Of a stretch of DNA of 44,056 nt, positions 30,949-39,507 are shown piece by piece. The notes under the pieces are model-generated. The model was not told where the DNA came from. It ran no database searches and saw nothing but the letters and a program-made list of their open reading frames with translations. A program made the position numbers and the translations under genes. Positions within the stretch are counted from its first letter, which is position 1, and the number at the start of each line of letters is the position of its first letter. Origin of the DNA: Flavobacteriales bacterium (lineage in GTDB: Bacteria > Bacteroidota > Bacteroidia > Flavobacteriales_G > Salibacteraceae); contig JABJJW010000005.1 of assembly GCA_018660685.1 (NCBI GenBank), forward strand, positions 1 to 44,056. Reading direction: 5' to 3'.

Positions 30949-32315
30949 TTCAACTTTTCTTTCAAGAAGTTGCTCAGTGCATCCATGGAAATATTCTCTT
31001 GTTCGCCAGTACCCATGCTTTTCACTGCGACAGTACCGCTGGCCAATTCTTCCGCACCAATCATACAAACGAAGGAAATTCCTTTGTCATTGGCATATTT
31101 CATTTGCTTCTTCATCTTGGCACTATCTGGATATACCTCGGCTGACATTGTGCTTGCCCGTACTTCAGAAGCGAGTTCGAAAGACTTAAGTGCTTCTGCT
31201 TGACCAAAATTTACAAACATGACCTGCGTTCCTGCATCTAGATTGGATGGAAAGAGATTTTTAGCTTCCATGAGGTCATAAATTCGATCTGCACCGAGGC
31301 TGATTCCTATACCACTCATATCCGAAAGCCCGAACATACCGGTCAAATCATCGTAGCGACCACCTCCGCATATGCTGGATGGAAATTCTGAATGTCCAAC
31401 TTCGATGATGGCTCCTGTGTAATAATTCAATCCTCTAGCAAGTGTCAGGTCAATCTTAACTTTTTCACGTGTGGATTCTGGCAACGATTTCAAAACAGTC
31501 CTCACTTCGTCTATGCCTCTGAATGCCTCTTCTACTCCAGTCATGGCACCAGCGAGCATGTTAAGCACACCCTCTGCATCACCGGTTAGATTGATTAGGT
31601 TCAAGGCTTTCTTCACTCCCGCTTCAGGAAGTCCATTCCGAATCATTTCTTCCTTAACGCCATCAACACCAATCTTATCCAGCTTGTCAATTGCGACAGT
31701 CATTTGCTGGAAGTATGCTGACAATCCAGAAGCTTCAGCTATTCCACTTAAAATTTTCCTGTTGTTAATTCGAATTGAAATATCGTCCAAGCCTAACTTC
31801 GAAAAGACTTGATCAATAATGCAGAGCAATTCTGTCTCATTGAGCAGAGAATCGCTGCCAATAACGTCTACATCACACTGATAAAATTCTCTGTAACGTC
31901 CTTTCTGTGGCCTGTCTGCTCGCCAGACCGGTTGGATCTGATACCGCTTGAACGGGAAACTGAGTTCGTTCTGATTTTGAACCACAAAGCGGGCAAATGG
32001 AACGGTGAGGTCATAACGAAGCGCACGATCGCTCAACTCCTTGACCAAGGCATTCGAATCTTTTTGTCTTAGCTTTTCATCATCAACTTTACTCAAGTAG
32101 TCTCCGTTGTTGAGAATCTTGAAAATCAATCGATCTCCCTCATCGCCATACTTTCCAAGGAGCGTTTCGAGATTTTCCATGGCCGGCGTTTCGATTGGCT
32201 GATAGCCGAAAGACTGAAACACACTTCGCGCGGTGTCGAATATAAATTGCCGCTTTGAGCTTTGTTCAGGAACGAAGTCACGAGTACCTTTTGGTATGGA
32301 AGGCTTATTGGCCAT
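30945..32315 (-). CDS. hisS: Histidyl-tRNA synthetase
   Basis: Charges tRNA-His in the cytoplasm. The 456-residue class II synthetase begins with PKGTRDFVPEQS. It contains motif 2 (FKRYQIQPVWRADRPQKGRYREFYQCDVDVIG), the histidine-binding block LARGLNYYTGAIIEV and motif 3 with GGRYDDLTGMF and GISLGADRI. The anticodon-binding domain covers about 365-456 (VMFVNFG...AEVYPDSAKMKKQMKYAN). A perfect promoter element TACTTTTG ends seven bases before the ATG, so the message is nearly leaderless. hutH follows with a four-base overlap, an arrangement that couples use of histidine for translation with its degradation. Confidence 0.96.
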   Translation of the reverse strand: MANKPSIPKGTRDFVPEQSSKRQFIFDTARSVFQSFGYQPIETPAMENLETLLGKYGDEGDRLIFKILNNGDYLSKVDDEKLRQKDSNALVKELSDRALRYDLTVPFARFVVQNQNELSFPFKRYQIQPVWRADRPQKGRYREFYQCDVDVIGSDSLLNETELLCIIDQVFSKLGLDDISIRINNRKILSGIAEASGLSAYFQQMTVAIDKLDKIGVDGVKEEMIRNGLPEAGVKKALNLINLTGDAEGVLNMLAGAMTGVEEAFRGIDEVRTVLKSLPESTREKVKIDLTLARGLNYYTGAIIEVGHSEFPSSICGGGRYDDLTGMFGLSDMSGIGISLGADRIYDLMEAKNLFPSNLDAGTQVMFVNFGQAEALKSFELASEVRASTMSAEVYPDSAKMKKQMKYANDKGISFVCMIGAEELASGTVAVKSMGTGEQENISMDALSNFLKEKLK

Positions 32316-32322
32316 AAGGCCG

Positions 32323-32330
32323 CAAAAGTA
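32323..32330 (-). promoter_or_regulatory. Promoter -7 element TACTTTTG for hisS-hutH
   Basis: On the minus strand this is a perfect TAnnTTTG element, identical to the fur and ettA elements, ending seven bases before the hisS ATG. A TTG lies 24 bases upstream (32357-32355), one base beyond the usual 17-23 spacing. Confidence 0.6.
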
Positions 32331-32386
32331 GGTTCAATTGAGAGATCTCTTCGTCAAGCTCTGAGAAGATTAGGTCAAACTTGCTA

Positions 32387-34069
32387 CTAGGCTAGTTTCT
32401 TGTACCGAATTCGTTTTGGAGCATCATCACCCAATCGTTTCTTTCGATTCTCTTCGTAGTCGCTATAACCACCTTCGAAGTAGTAGACCTCACTATTGCC
32501 TTCAAATGCCAAAATGTGAGTGCAAACCCGGTCTAGGAACCATCGGTCGTGACTAATGATTACGGCACATCCAGCGAAGCTGTCCAGCGCTTCTTCCAGA
32601 GCGCGAAGTGTATTAATGTCCAAATCATTCGTCGGCTCATCGAGTAGCAATACGTTTGCTCCCTCCTTCAACGTCATGGCTAGGTGGAGGCGGTTACGCT
32701 CACCACCAGAAAGCACGTTCACTTTCTTGCCTTGATCGTTCCCACTAAAGTTGAATTTGGAAACATAGGCCCGCGAATTGATCTCTCGACCACCCATTTC
32801 AAGATTGTCGTTTCCGCCGCTGATGACTTCGTAAACAGTTTTGTTCGTGTCAATGTCTTCATGAGCTTGATCAACGTAGGCAACTTTGACCGTTTCACCA
32901 ACTTTAAACTCACCAGAGTTCGGTTGCTGCTGCTCCATGATCATTCTGAATAGCGTGGTTTTACCGGCCCCGTTGGGTCCAATAATGCCAACAATTCCCG
33001 CCGGTGGTAATTTGAAGTTTAGGTTTTCATACAGGAGTCGATCATCAAATCCTTTTGAAACATCAATTGCTTCAATGACATTATTACCTAGTCGTGGTCC
33101 GGGTGGAATATAAATTTCTAAGTTCTCCTCTTTAGACTTCTGCTCTTCATTGAGCATCTGATCATAGTTGTTTAGACGCGCTCGGCTTTTGGTCTGCCTT
33201 CCTTTCGGATTCATCCGCACCCACTCCAACTCTCGCTCGAGTGTTTTGCGACGTTTACTGGCGGTCTTTTCTTCTTGAGCCAATCGTTTCGATTTTTGAT
33301 CGAGCCATGAGCTGTAATTTCCCTTCCACGGAATGCCTTCTCCCCTGTCTAATTCGAGAATCCAGCCCGCAACCTTGTCTAAGAAATACCTATCGTGCGT
33401 GATCGCAATGACTGTGCCCTCATATTCTTGAAGATGATGCTCCAGCCAATCCACAGATTCGGCATCAAGATGGTTCGTGGGCTCATCGAGAAGTAATATG
33501 TCAGGTCGTTGAATCAGCAGTCTACATAGGGCAACGCGGCGTCGTTCTCCACCCGATAAATTCTTGATTGGAGTATCTCCTTCGGGCGTTCTCAATGCAT
33601 CCATCGATCTTTCCAATTGGCTCTCCAATTCCCAAGCGTCCACCGCGTCAATTTTATCTTGGAGTTCTCCCTGTCGAGCCATAAGCTTCTCCATCTTGTC
33701 TGCGTCCTCATAAACCTCAGGCAAGCCAAAATCATTGTTGATCTTCTCGTACTCTTCGAGCAACGCCGTTATTTCAGTAGCGCCTTCCTTGACAATTTCC
33801 ATCACCGTTTTGGACTCATCGAGTTGAGGTTCTTGCTCTAGATAACCAACTGAATATCCTTGACTGAAACTCAAGTCACCTTGAAATTCCTTTTCGACTC
33901 CGGCAATGATCTTCAGAAGAGAGGATTTTCCAGAACCGTTGAGTCCGATGATGCCAATCTTGGCACCGTAGAAAAAACTCAAGTAAATATTCTTGAGAAC
34001 CTGCTTTTGAGGTGGGTAGGTTTTACTCACTCCTTGAAGCGAGAAGATGATTTTTTTATCGTCGGACAT
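32387..34069 (-). CDS. ettA: ABC-F translation factor (energy-dependent translational throttle)
   Basis: A soluble ABC-F ATPase that binds the ribosomal E site and gates the first elongation steps according to ATP level. The 560-residue length fits EttA (555 in E. coli). Two ABC cassettes are complete: Walker A GLNGSGKS and GPNGAGKTT, signature LSGGERRRVALCRLL and LSGGERNRLHLA, Walker B LLLDEPTNHLD and LLLDEPTNDLD, each with the ABC-F catalytic glutamate. The linker between them (about 240-310) has the P-site-interacting helices (WVRMNPKGRQTKSRARLNNYD). No transmembrane part is present, so it is not a transporter. A perfect promoter element lies 19 bases upstream. Confidence 0.95.
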   Translation of the reverse strand: MSDDKKIIFSLQGVSKTYPPQKQVLKNIYLSFFYGAKIGIIGLNGSGKSSLLKIIAGVEKEFQGDLSFSQGYSVGYLEQEPQLDESKTVMEIVKEGATEITALLEEYEKINNDFGLPEVYEDADKMEKLMARQGELQDKIDAVDAWELESQLERSMDALRTPEGDTPIKNLSGGERRRVALCRLLIQRPDILLLDEPTNHLDAESVDWLEHHLQEYEGTVIAITHDRYFLDKVAGWILELDRGEGIPWKGNYSSWLDQKSKRLAQEEKTASKRRKTLERELEWVRMNPKGRQTKSRARLNNYDQMLNEEQKSKEENLEIYIPPGPRLGNNVIEAIDVSKGFDDRLLYENLNFKLPPAGIVGIIGPNGAGKTTLFRMIMEQQQPNSGEFKVGETVKVAYVDQAHEDIDTNKTVYEVISGGNDNLEMGGREINSRAYVSKFNFSGNDQGKKVNVLSGGERNRLHLAMTLKEGANVLLLDEPTNDLDINTLRALEEALDSFAGCAVIISHDRWFLDRVCTHILAFEGNSEVYYFEGGYSDYEENRKKRLGDDAPKRIRYKKLA

Positions 34070-34088
34070 ATGCTAATATAAAGGCTGC

Positions 34089-34096
34089 CAAAAGTA
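34089..34096 (-). promoter_or_regulatory. Promoter -7 element TACTTTTG for ettA
   Basis: On the minus strand this is a perfect TAnnTTTG element, identical to those before fur and hisS, 19 bases upstream of the ettA ATG. It lies directly after the MBOAT gene's stop. Confidence 0.6.
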
Positions 34097-34105
34097 GGCT
34101 AATGA

Positions 34106-35491
34106 CTAAAATCTGAAGTAAATAAACGGCTGTGAATCGGCAAGGGCGATTTGACCAAGACAAAGGACAAGAAGCATTAGTGCGCCAATTGACTTCACGA
34201 TAACCAATGACTTTCTATCGCTTCTCATGAAACGTTCGAGGTAGTCGTGCATTGGACGCGGCACGAATGAAAATGAAACAGCGATGATGAGCATCCACCA
34301 CTTTCGATCCTTTGGAAAGAAGTCCAGATGTGCATCCCATCGAAATAAGTGTTCAAAATAGTCGAGCGCATGTGTAAGATCATCGGCTCTGAACCACACC
34401 CATCCAAGCATGACGAGGATGAATGTCAATCCAGTGGATGGTCCACCAGGAAGCTTCTCAAAGATTTTCGTGTGGCGACCTATGGTAAGAAGTAAGCCAT
34501 GCCAAGCACCCCATATCACAAAGTTCCAACTCGCGCCATGCCACAGCCCTGAAAGAAGAAAGACGATCCACAAATTTCTCATCGTCAGAGCTGCTGAAAA
34601 TTTATTTCCCCCAAGTGGGACATAGAGATAGTCTCTCATCCATGTGCTCAGTGTGATATGCCATCGAGACCAAAATTCCTTGAATCCCTTTGCAACGTAT
34701 GGCCATCGAAAGTTTTCAGGGAATTCAAAGCCCATCATGCGTCCTAGACCAATGGCCATATCACTATAGCCAGCAAAGTCAAAATAAATCTGGAAGGTGT
34801 AGGCGATGAGGCCAATCAGTGCTGTCATCGAGCCAATATCACCTCCGGCGAATGCCTTGTCAGCAATTGTAGCAAGCTGATCGGCGACCAGAATCTTTTT
34901 CGCTAAACCCAGACAAAACAATTGCAACCCTGTTAATCTTCGGTTCCAATTGTCTGTATCAAATCGATTCGATAATTGATGGTCAATGTCCTTAAATCGG
35001 ATGATCGGACCCGCAATGAGCTGTGGAAAGAGAAAAACAAAAAGTAAGTATTGGGAGAGTGATTGAGCAGGCTCAGCATCCTTCCGATAAACATCGACCA
35101 AATAGCTAATCTTCTGAAAAGTGAAGAATGATATTCCCAATGGAAGTGCAATGTCTGCGTAGTGCGGATAGTTGAACCCAACTCCTTCAACGATGGCGCG
35201 GGCGTTGTCCGTGAAGAAGTTGAAGTACTTAAATATGAACAGAGTCAGAACGTTCAGAGCAAGCCCAAGTATCAAAGCCCGTCTGTCGTGCAAAGCAATT
35301 TGACGACTCAAATAGAAATCGATGGATCCACTTGCGACCAGAACCAAAGCAAATACTGGAGCACCCCAAGTATAAAACACCAAGCTACCAGCCAGCGCGA
35401 CGTAGTTCTTAAATCGGATAGGAACCGCATAGTATGCTACCAGAAATAACGGGAGGAAATAAGTCAGAAAAAGGGCGCTACTGAATAACAC
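34106..35491 (-). CDS. MBOAT family O-acyltransferase (AlgI-like)
   Basis: A 461-residue polytopic inner-membrane acyltransferase with about ten hydrophobic helices. The family core is clear: PLGISFFTFQKISYLVD (118-134), QLIAGPIIRFKDI, FDFAGYSDMAIGLGRMMGFEFPENFRWPY, and the catalytic region with H278 (SRWHITLSTWMRDYLYVPLGG) and H318 (LSGLWHGASWNFVIWG). In AlgI and PatA/DltB relatives these transfer acetyl or D-alanyl groups to exported glycans. No AlgJ/AlgX-type SGNH partner is next to it, so the substrate is unknown. The start is GTG at 35491, with the weak element TACATTCG at 35496-35503 just upstream, the same octamer as before the saccharopine dehydrogenase. Confidence 0.9.
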   Translation of the reverse strand: MLFSSALFLTYFLPLFLVAYYAVPIRFKNYVALAGSLVFYTWGAPVFALVLVASGSIDFYLSRQIALHDRRALILGLALNVLTLFIFKYFNFFTDNARAIVEGVGFNYPHYADIALPLGISFFTFQKISYLVDVYRKDAEPAQSLSQYLLFVFLFPQLIAGPIIRFKDIDHQLSNRFDTDNWNRRLTGLQLFCLGLAKKILVADQLATIADKAFAGGDIGSMTALIGLIAYTFQIYFDFAGYSDMAIGLGRMMGFEFPENFRWPYVAKGFKEFWSRWHITLSTWMRDYLYVPLGGNKFSAALTMRNLWIVFLLSGLWHGASWNFVIWGAWHGLLLTIGRHTKIFEKLPGGPSTGLTFILVMLGWVWFRADDLTHALDYFEHLFRWDAHLDFFPKDRKWWMLIIAVSFSFVPRPMHDYLERFMRSDRKSLVIVKSIGALMLLVLCLGQIALADSQPFIYFRF

Positions 35492-35515
35492 TGTTCGAAT
35501 GTAGGATAAGTGGCC

Positions 35516-36163
35516 TTAGTCAAGCCCATTGTTGACTGCCCATCTCACCAAGCCGGCAACATTCGTGACACCAACCTTTTTAAAAATATTGGATCGGTGA
35601 CTCTCGATTGTATGGGCGCTGAGGTGGACTGCCTCTGCGATTTGCTTCGTGTTGTATTCATGGCACAAAAGCTTGATGATTTCCTTTTCTCGATCACTTA
35701 AGTGAGGGAAAAGATGATCCGGCTCCTCAGCAGTTCTCAATCCTTCTGCCTTGGCCTCTGCTTCTTGAGTAAGACAGACATGACCATTCTTTACGGAAGA
35801 GATGGCCTTGAGAATTTCGTGTTTGCCCGCTGACTTTAGGATGTAGCCATCCGCGCCGTACTTGAGCATCTGCTTTACAAATCGTTGTTCATCATACTGC
35901 GTGAGGGCAAGCACTTTGATATCGGGGTGCTTATCTTTCAGTACCTAGAGGCATTCAATGCCATCCATGACCGGCATATTGATGTCCAGAAATATGACGT
36001 CGACCTCGTTGTTGGCAACGAAGTCGAGGCATTCCGCTCCATTTGCCGCCTCTCCACATACTTCGAGACTCTCGATGCTCTTTAAGGCATTGCTCAATCC
36101 CTCTCGAAAAATCTCATGATCATCACAGAGTAGCGTTCTTAATCTATGTGACTCTTGCTTCAT
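35516..36163 (-). pseudogene. LuxR-type response regulator interrupted by an in-frame amber codon
   Basis: The two halves lie in one frame and form a normal 215-codon NarL/FixJ-type regulator. The receiver domain has the acidic pair D14-D15 and phospho-acceptor D60 (VIFLDINMPVMDG). A single TAG at codon 73 (35945-35947) follows GIECL and is followed at once by VLKDKHPDIKVLALTQYDEQ, so the fold simply continues. The C-terminal part keeps the receiver lysine (ILKSAGKHE) and a full LuxR helix-turn-helix (LSDREKEIIKLLCHEYNTKQIAEAVHLSAHTIESHRSNIFKK). TAG differs from the lysine codon AAG or glutamine CAG by one base. Its ATG overlaps the upstream kinase stop by four bases. It may be a recent nonsense mutation or a sequence error; a truncated, HTH-only product restarting at a downstream codon is conceivable. 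Confidence 0.85.
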
Positions 36164-38007
36164 ACAGCCTCAGTTTGATTAAGAGGAACAGAAATTATGA
36201 AATGGACTCCTTGTCCTTGGACTGAAGACACGGTCATGGCTCCTTCTAGAAAGTTAACTCGACTTTTGATTCCGCTCAGTCCAAAGTTTTCCGGATCCTC
36301 TACTATGGTTGCATCGAAACCCATTCCATCGTCTTTATAATTCATTTGGAGACCATCTGGAGTTCGCTTTATCATTAATTTTATTTCAGATGCACTGGCA
36401 TGTTTCAAGGTATTGTTGACCAGCTCTTGGACGATTCTATAGATCATCACTTCTGTCTTATTTTCAAATCGGTCTTCGAAATCGTCATATGTGAAGGATA
36501 TCTTAATCTTAGCCGACTCTCGCATACGATCAAAGAAGTCCTCTATTCCTTCGAAAAGACCAAGTTTCACAAGAACCCCTGGCATCATATTATGGGCGAC
36601 TCTCCGCACTTCAGAATTGGCTCGATCTATCACCTCTTCGGTAGATTTCAAGATGTCCAATTCTGTCAATTTTTTGATCTCAGATTCAATGTTGTTGATG
36701 TGCAATTTGACTGCACTAAGCAAGGCACCGATGCCATCATGCAAATCTCGAGCGATTCTTCGCCTTTCTTCTTCCTGAGCGTATAACATGCTTTGAAGAT
36801 TCATAACCTCACGCTCTTGTTCCAGTTTGGCGATTCGTTCCTCACTGAGCATTTTGTTATGCCGTAGGCGATTCGAGTAAATGATTATCACGGCGGTTGA
36901 AATTGCCAAGAATAGAAAAGTCAATACGATAAAGAAGTTGCGTTGCAAGTCAGATATGTGGTTGGCTTGTTCAAGCCTTACGATGGATGCCTCCTTCTTC
37001 TCAGTTTCGTAGAGGGTTTGGAAATTATTGATTGCCGTAACCTTCGCTTCATCAATAAGAACTGAGTGGATTGAATCATGTTTACTGATATAGTTGAGTG
37101 CTAATTCAGTATTCCCGGTTGCCAAGGCAACGGAATAGGTTCTATAGTAGATTGTTTCCAGTGCCGACGGGGAATCAAAACAATTCTGATGAGATTCAGC
37201 TTCTTCCAATGCAATGAGCGCCTCACCATAATGCTCATTCATTTCAAGTATCTCACCCTTTAAACTTAAAAATGTCGCACTTTCAAAACATCCTGATCCA
37301 ATGTACATTTCAGCACTATCAAGAAACAAAAGAGAAGACGCTCTTTTCTCAGGTAAAAAGCAAGAGTACAACGCTACTTTTCGAAACAATAGACCCAGTT
37401 GGCCACTATCAGCATTTTGATTTCTACTCATCCTGAGCGCTTCGTAAGCGGTTTGCAAAGCAACTTTAACACTATCCAACTTCCAATAAACTTGGGCGAG
37501 GGCGTCCAAAGTCATAATTAGGTTTGGCACATCATCGAAGTCTCTTGTTGTCGAAACCAGATTCTTTCCGATTCTGAGTGCCTCCGTCGGATCGTCGAGT
37601 TGAGTTGCATACAAATTCATGAGATTGTACTCCGCTGAATTAAACCGATTCAGACCGTGTTCTGAATACCCTGCAGAAGCTTTCAAGAAGTATAAAGCGG
37701 ATGAGTCAGCAATTCCAATATTTCGATAAAGCAAACCAAGCAAATTGTGCAGCTTAGCCTTCAACAGCAACTGATCATTTGTACTTGGTAGATTTACACG
37801 AGAGCGAGCGGGCAAAATATACTTCGCAGGTGAATCATATCGACCCTTAAAACCCAGATTTATCAGCTCTTCAGTGGCCTCCTGTGTTTGGTCAAGTCTG
37901 AGTCTGATCAAGGTTGAGTCAGCTTCGGTTCCGGCGAAAACAGTCAATCCGATCCAAAACTGTAAGAGCACATGAAAACCTCGTTTGGAAAATCTACTTT
38001 TCAGCAT
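36160..38007 (-). CDS. Sensor histidine kinase with TPR-like sensor (NarX/LytS-type HisKA_3)
   Basis: A 615-residue kinase. It has a signal peptide or N-terminal helix (FHVLLQFWIGLTVFAGT). A periplasmic region of TPR-like helical repeats (about 35-330) includes LLKAKLHNLLGLLYRNIGIADSSALYFLKAS and LNYISKHDSIHSV. One transmembrane helix lies at about 355-375 (FFIVLTFLFLAISTAVIIIYS), then a coiled coil, and a HisKA_3 phospho-acceptor H423 in RRRIARDLHDGIGALLSAVK. The ATPase domain contains VQELVNNTLKHASAS (N box), DDGMGFD and NFGLSGIKSRVNFLEGAM. All motifs are intact. It overlaps the response regulator gene by four bases, so they are a cognate pair. The sensed signal is unknown; such TPR-sensor kinases are common in Bacteroidota. 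Confidence 0.92.
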   Translation of the reverse strand: MLKSRFSKRGFHVLLQFWIGLTVFAGTEADSTLIRLRLDQTQEATEELINLGFKGRYDSPAKYILPARSRVNLPSTNDQLLLKAKLHNLLGLLYRNIGIADSSALYFLKASAGYSEHGLNRFNSAEYNLMNLYATQLDDPTEALRIGKNLVSTTRDFDDVPNLIMTLDALAQVYWKLDSVKVALQTAYEALRMSRNQNADSGQLGLLFRKVALYSCFLPEKRASSLLFLDSAEMYIGSGCFESATFLSLKGEILEMNEHYGEALIALEEAESHQNCFDSPSALETIYYRTYSVALATGNTELALNYISKHDSIHSVLIDEAKVTAINNFQTLYETEKKEASIVRLEQANHISDLQRNFFIVLTFLFLAISTAVIIIYSNRLRHNKMLSEERIAKLEQEREVMNLQSMLYAQEEERRRIARDLHDGIGALLSAVKLHINNIESEIKKLTELDILKSTEEVIDRANSEVRRVAHNMMPGVLVKLGLFEGIEDFFDRMRESAKIKISFTYDDFEDRFENKTEVMIYRIVQELVNNTLKHASASEIKLMIKRTPDGLQMNYKDDGMGFDATIVEDPENFGLSGIKSRVNFLEGAMTVSSVQGQGVHFIISVPLNQTEAV

Positions 38008-38084
38008 GCATCATCTTGCTTCACATTAATGTACAGCACTATTGCCATGATTTGATCAAGGCATCTGAGTTCAACTTGAGGTAA

Positions 38085-38455
38085 TTAGATCGAATCCTTA
38101 GTTGTCTGTGTCGTTCGCTTCCTTTTCCGAAAGGCGTTTCCATTTTCATCGTAGACCGAAGCCATCAGAATTTTACCTGCGGCATCTTTTTTAAAGTCGG
38201 TCCGAATGGTAATGGATGATATATCTCCGTTGTCGCTGTCAACTACAATGGACTGCAGATATTCATCTGTGACGACATAGTCGGGTGGCCATTGATTAGA
38301 AGGAACATTGTTTCCAAGGCTCCCATTTTTGTTATTTGGATCTGGTGTGCAGGAGAATTTGCCTCCATCTGTTCTCGTGACCACTGCTTCTACCTTGTTT
38401 GTAGCAGCATTGATATTGACGTCCAATTCGGATCGTCATTATTTGGAATACTCAT
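38085..38455 (-). pseudogene. Small hypothetical gene with probable frameshift near its 5' end
   Basis: An open frame from 38426 (TTG) to 38085 encodes 113 residues (VNINAATNKVEAVVTRTDGGKF, then DYVVTDEYLQSIVVDSDNGDISSITIRTDF and a basic tail, KRKRTTQTTKDSI). No family is recognised. The nearest good start, an ATG at 38455, is in another frame and gives MSIPNNDDPNW before ending after 21 codons. One extra G at the GG of the W codon (38423-38424) would join the two into NNDDPNWDVNINAATNKV, which reads smoothly. I infer a one-base deletion (real or a sequence error); otherwise the TTG at 38426 is the start of a shorter intact gene. It is the upstream neighbour of the kinase gene, 77 bases away. 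Confidence 0.5.
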
Positions 38456-38719
38456 TTTGTCGGTTTAATAGGTTAGTAAGTGGTCAGAGGATTACTAAAT
38501 AAGTACTTTATCTCTAAATGCAGCCCATCGTCCTCCAAGTTGATGGAATCAAATTTCAAAACCACTCGCAGGGACGGGTTCATAGGGTAGACTCGATGCG
38601 TCCCTGCGATGATTTTTTGATAGGGTCAGTTCAACTTTGATTGATCTGAACGTTTAACTATCTCAAATATCACACAGGGTCAATGAGATCCTTCTAGCGG
38701 TTTTCCGCTAAACTTCGAA
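38456..38719. other. Intergenic region with strong hairpins, no convincing gene
   Basis: Between the small hypothetical gene and the TPR gene lie about 260 bases. The main object is a perfect 11-bp inverted repeat, TCGCAGGGACG (38566-38576) with CGTCCCTGCGA (38599-38609), and a 22-base loop. On the plus side it is followed by TGATTTTTT. A second hairpin, TAGCGG-TTTT-CCGCTA (38695-38710), lies just after the TPR stop. A 40-codon plus-strand ORF at 38518 spans the repeat but has no support as a gene. Confidence 0.5.
38566..38616. terminator. Long-loop 11-bp hairpin, possible terminator or structured RNA
   Basis: The perfect 11-bp stem (38566-38576 with 38599-38609) is GC-rich. T-richness follows on both sides: TTTTTT at 38613 on the plus strand, and GTGGTTTT on the minus strand. 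It could end transcription of the minus-strand TPR gene, but the better T-run is on the plus strand where no gene precedes it. That leaves a small plus-strand RNA as an alternative. Confidence 0.45.
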
Positions 38720-39424
38720 TTATGCTGCTTGACTTCCGTATAATTCCGAGCCCCCTCCAAGTCCTTCTTTTCGAAGCTCTTCTGCCTTCAGCAAGTCCAT
38801 TTTACCGCCGGCTCGATCGCCGAGAGAAAGTCGAAATTTCCCTCTAATGTCAAAGACATTGGCTGCATTCGGCTTCAAACGAACCGCCATGTTCAAGTCG
38901 TTCATGACCTTGTAATCAATATCCAGGATGCGATATAACTGCGCTCGCTTCAAGTAGAATACATATTCAGTTGGTTTCAACTCGATGGCCTTACTCACAT
39001 CGTCGAGTGCCTTCTTATGGTTCTGCAACTTGATTCTAATGAGCGCTCTCCGATAGTAGTTCATCGCTTTCCCCTCATCAACTTTAATCGCTTTTGTAAA
39101 GTATCGTTCGGCCTTATCGTACTGCTTGTCTCTTATCGCTTTGAATGCAATTTGTTCAAGTCGCTCACGCCAAGAAGAGACGTGCTTGTTTTTGACATAG
39201 TTCAACAAGCTTTCGTTCTGGATAATCAAATTACCACTTGAATCAACCAACATTAGGTATGACTCTTTGCAATTAATATCAATTTGATTATTCCAATTCT
39301 GCCCGTGGAGATGGGCATTCCAAATTGACTTGGCTTGTGTGAGGATTTCACTCCATGCTCCTGAAGTGAAATTAGATGGTCGCTCAAAAGAGCTTAAGAA
39401 GTGATTTAATTCAGTTGTGCTCAT
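38720..39424 (-). CDS. TPR-repeat protein
   Basis: A 234-residue cytoplasmic-looking protein. The N-terminal third has no recognised domain (MSTTELNHFLSSFERPSNF, then SIWNAHLHGQNWNNQIDI). The region from about 85 to 215 has three to four tetratricopeptide repeats: AFKAIRDKQYDKAERYFTKAIKVD, NYYRRALIRIKLQNHKKALDDVSKAIELKPTEYVFYLKRAQLYRILDIDYKVMNDLNMAVRLKP and VFDIRGKFRLSLGDRAGGKMDLLKAEEL. These normally bind partner proteins. There is no signal peptide or membrane helix. The start is ATG at 39424; an in-frame TTG at 39451 would add nine residues. The partner is unknown and the neighbours give no hint. Confidence 0.8.
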   Translation of the reverse strand: MSTTELNHFLSSFERPSNFTSGAWSEILTQAKSIWNAHLHGQNWNNQIDINCKESYLMLVDSSGNLIIQNESLLNYVKNKHVSSWRERLEQIAFKAIRDKQYDKAERYFTKAIKVDEGKAMNYYRRALIRIKLQNHKKALDDVSKAIELKPTEYVFYLKRAQLYRILDIDYKVMNDLNMAVRLKPNAANVFDIRGKFRLSLGDRAGGKMDLLKAEELRKEGLGGGSELYGSQAA

Positions 39425-39507
39425 GACTTCAGATTTTAGTTTATCAATCAATCTGAGATCAAAGCTCTTGTGGGTGATCGTAATCTATTTACGTTCTGAA
39501 ATCATAA

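Noticed and set aside
30949-31068. 40-residue N-terminal extension of hutH
   Set aside because: It lies wholly inside hisS in another frame, and the MIO triad falls at 142-144 only with the ATG at 30948.
31471-31812. Antisense 113-residue ORF within hisS
   Set aside because: It is fully covered by conserved hisS sequence and shows no protein family features or upstream signals.
38518-38640. 40-codon plus-strand ORF (starts MQPIVLQVDG)
   Set aside because: It runs through the long inverted repeat, has no perfect promoter element or recognisable feature, and is short enough to be chance.
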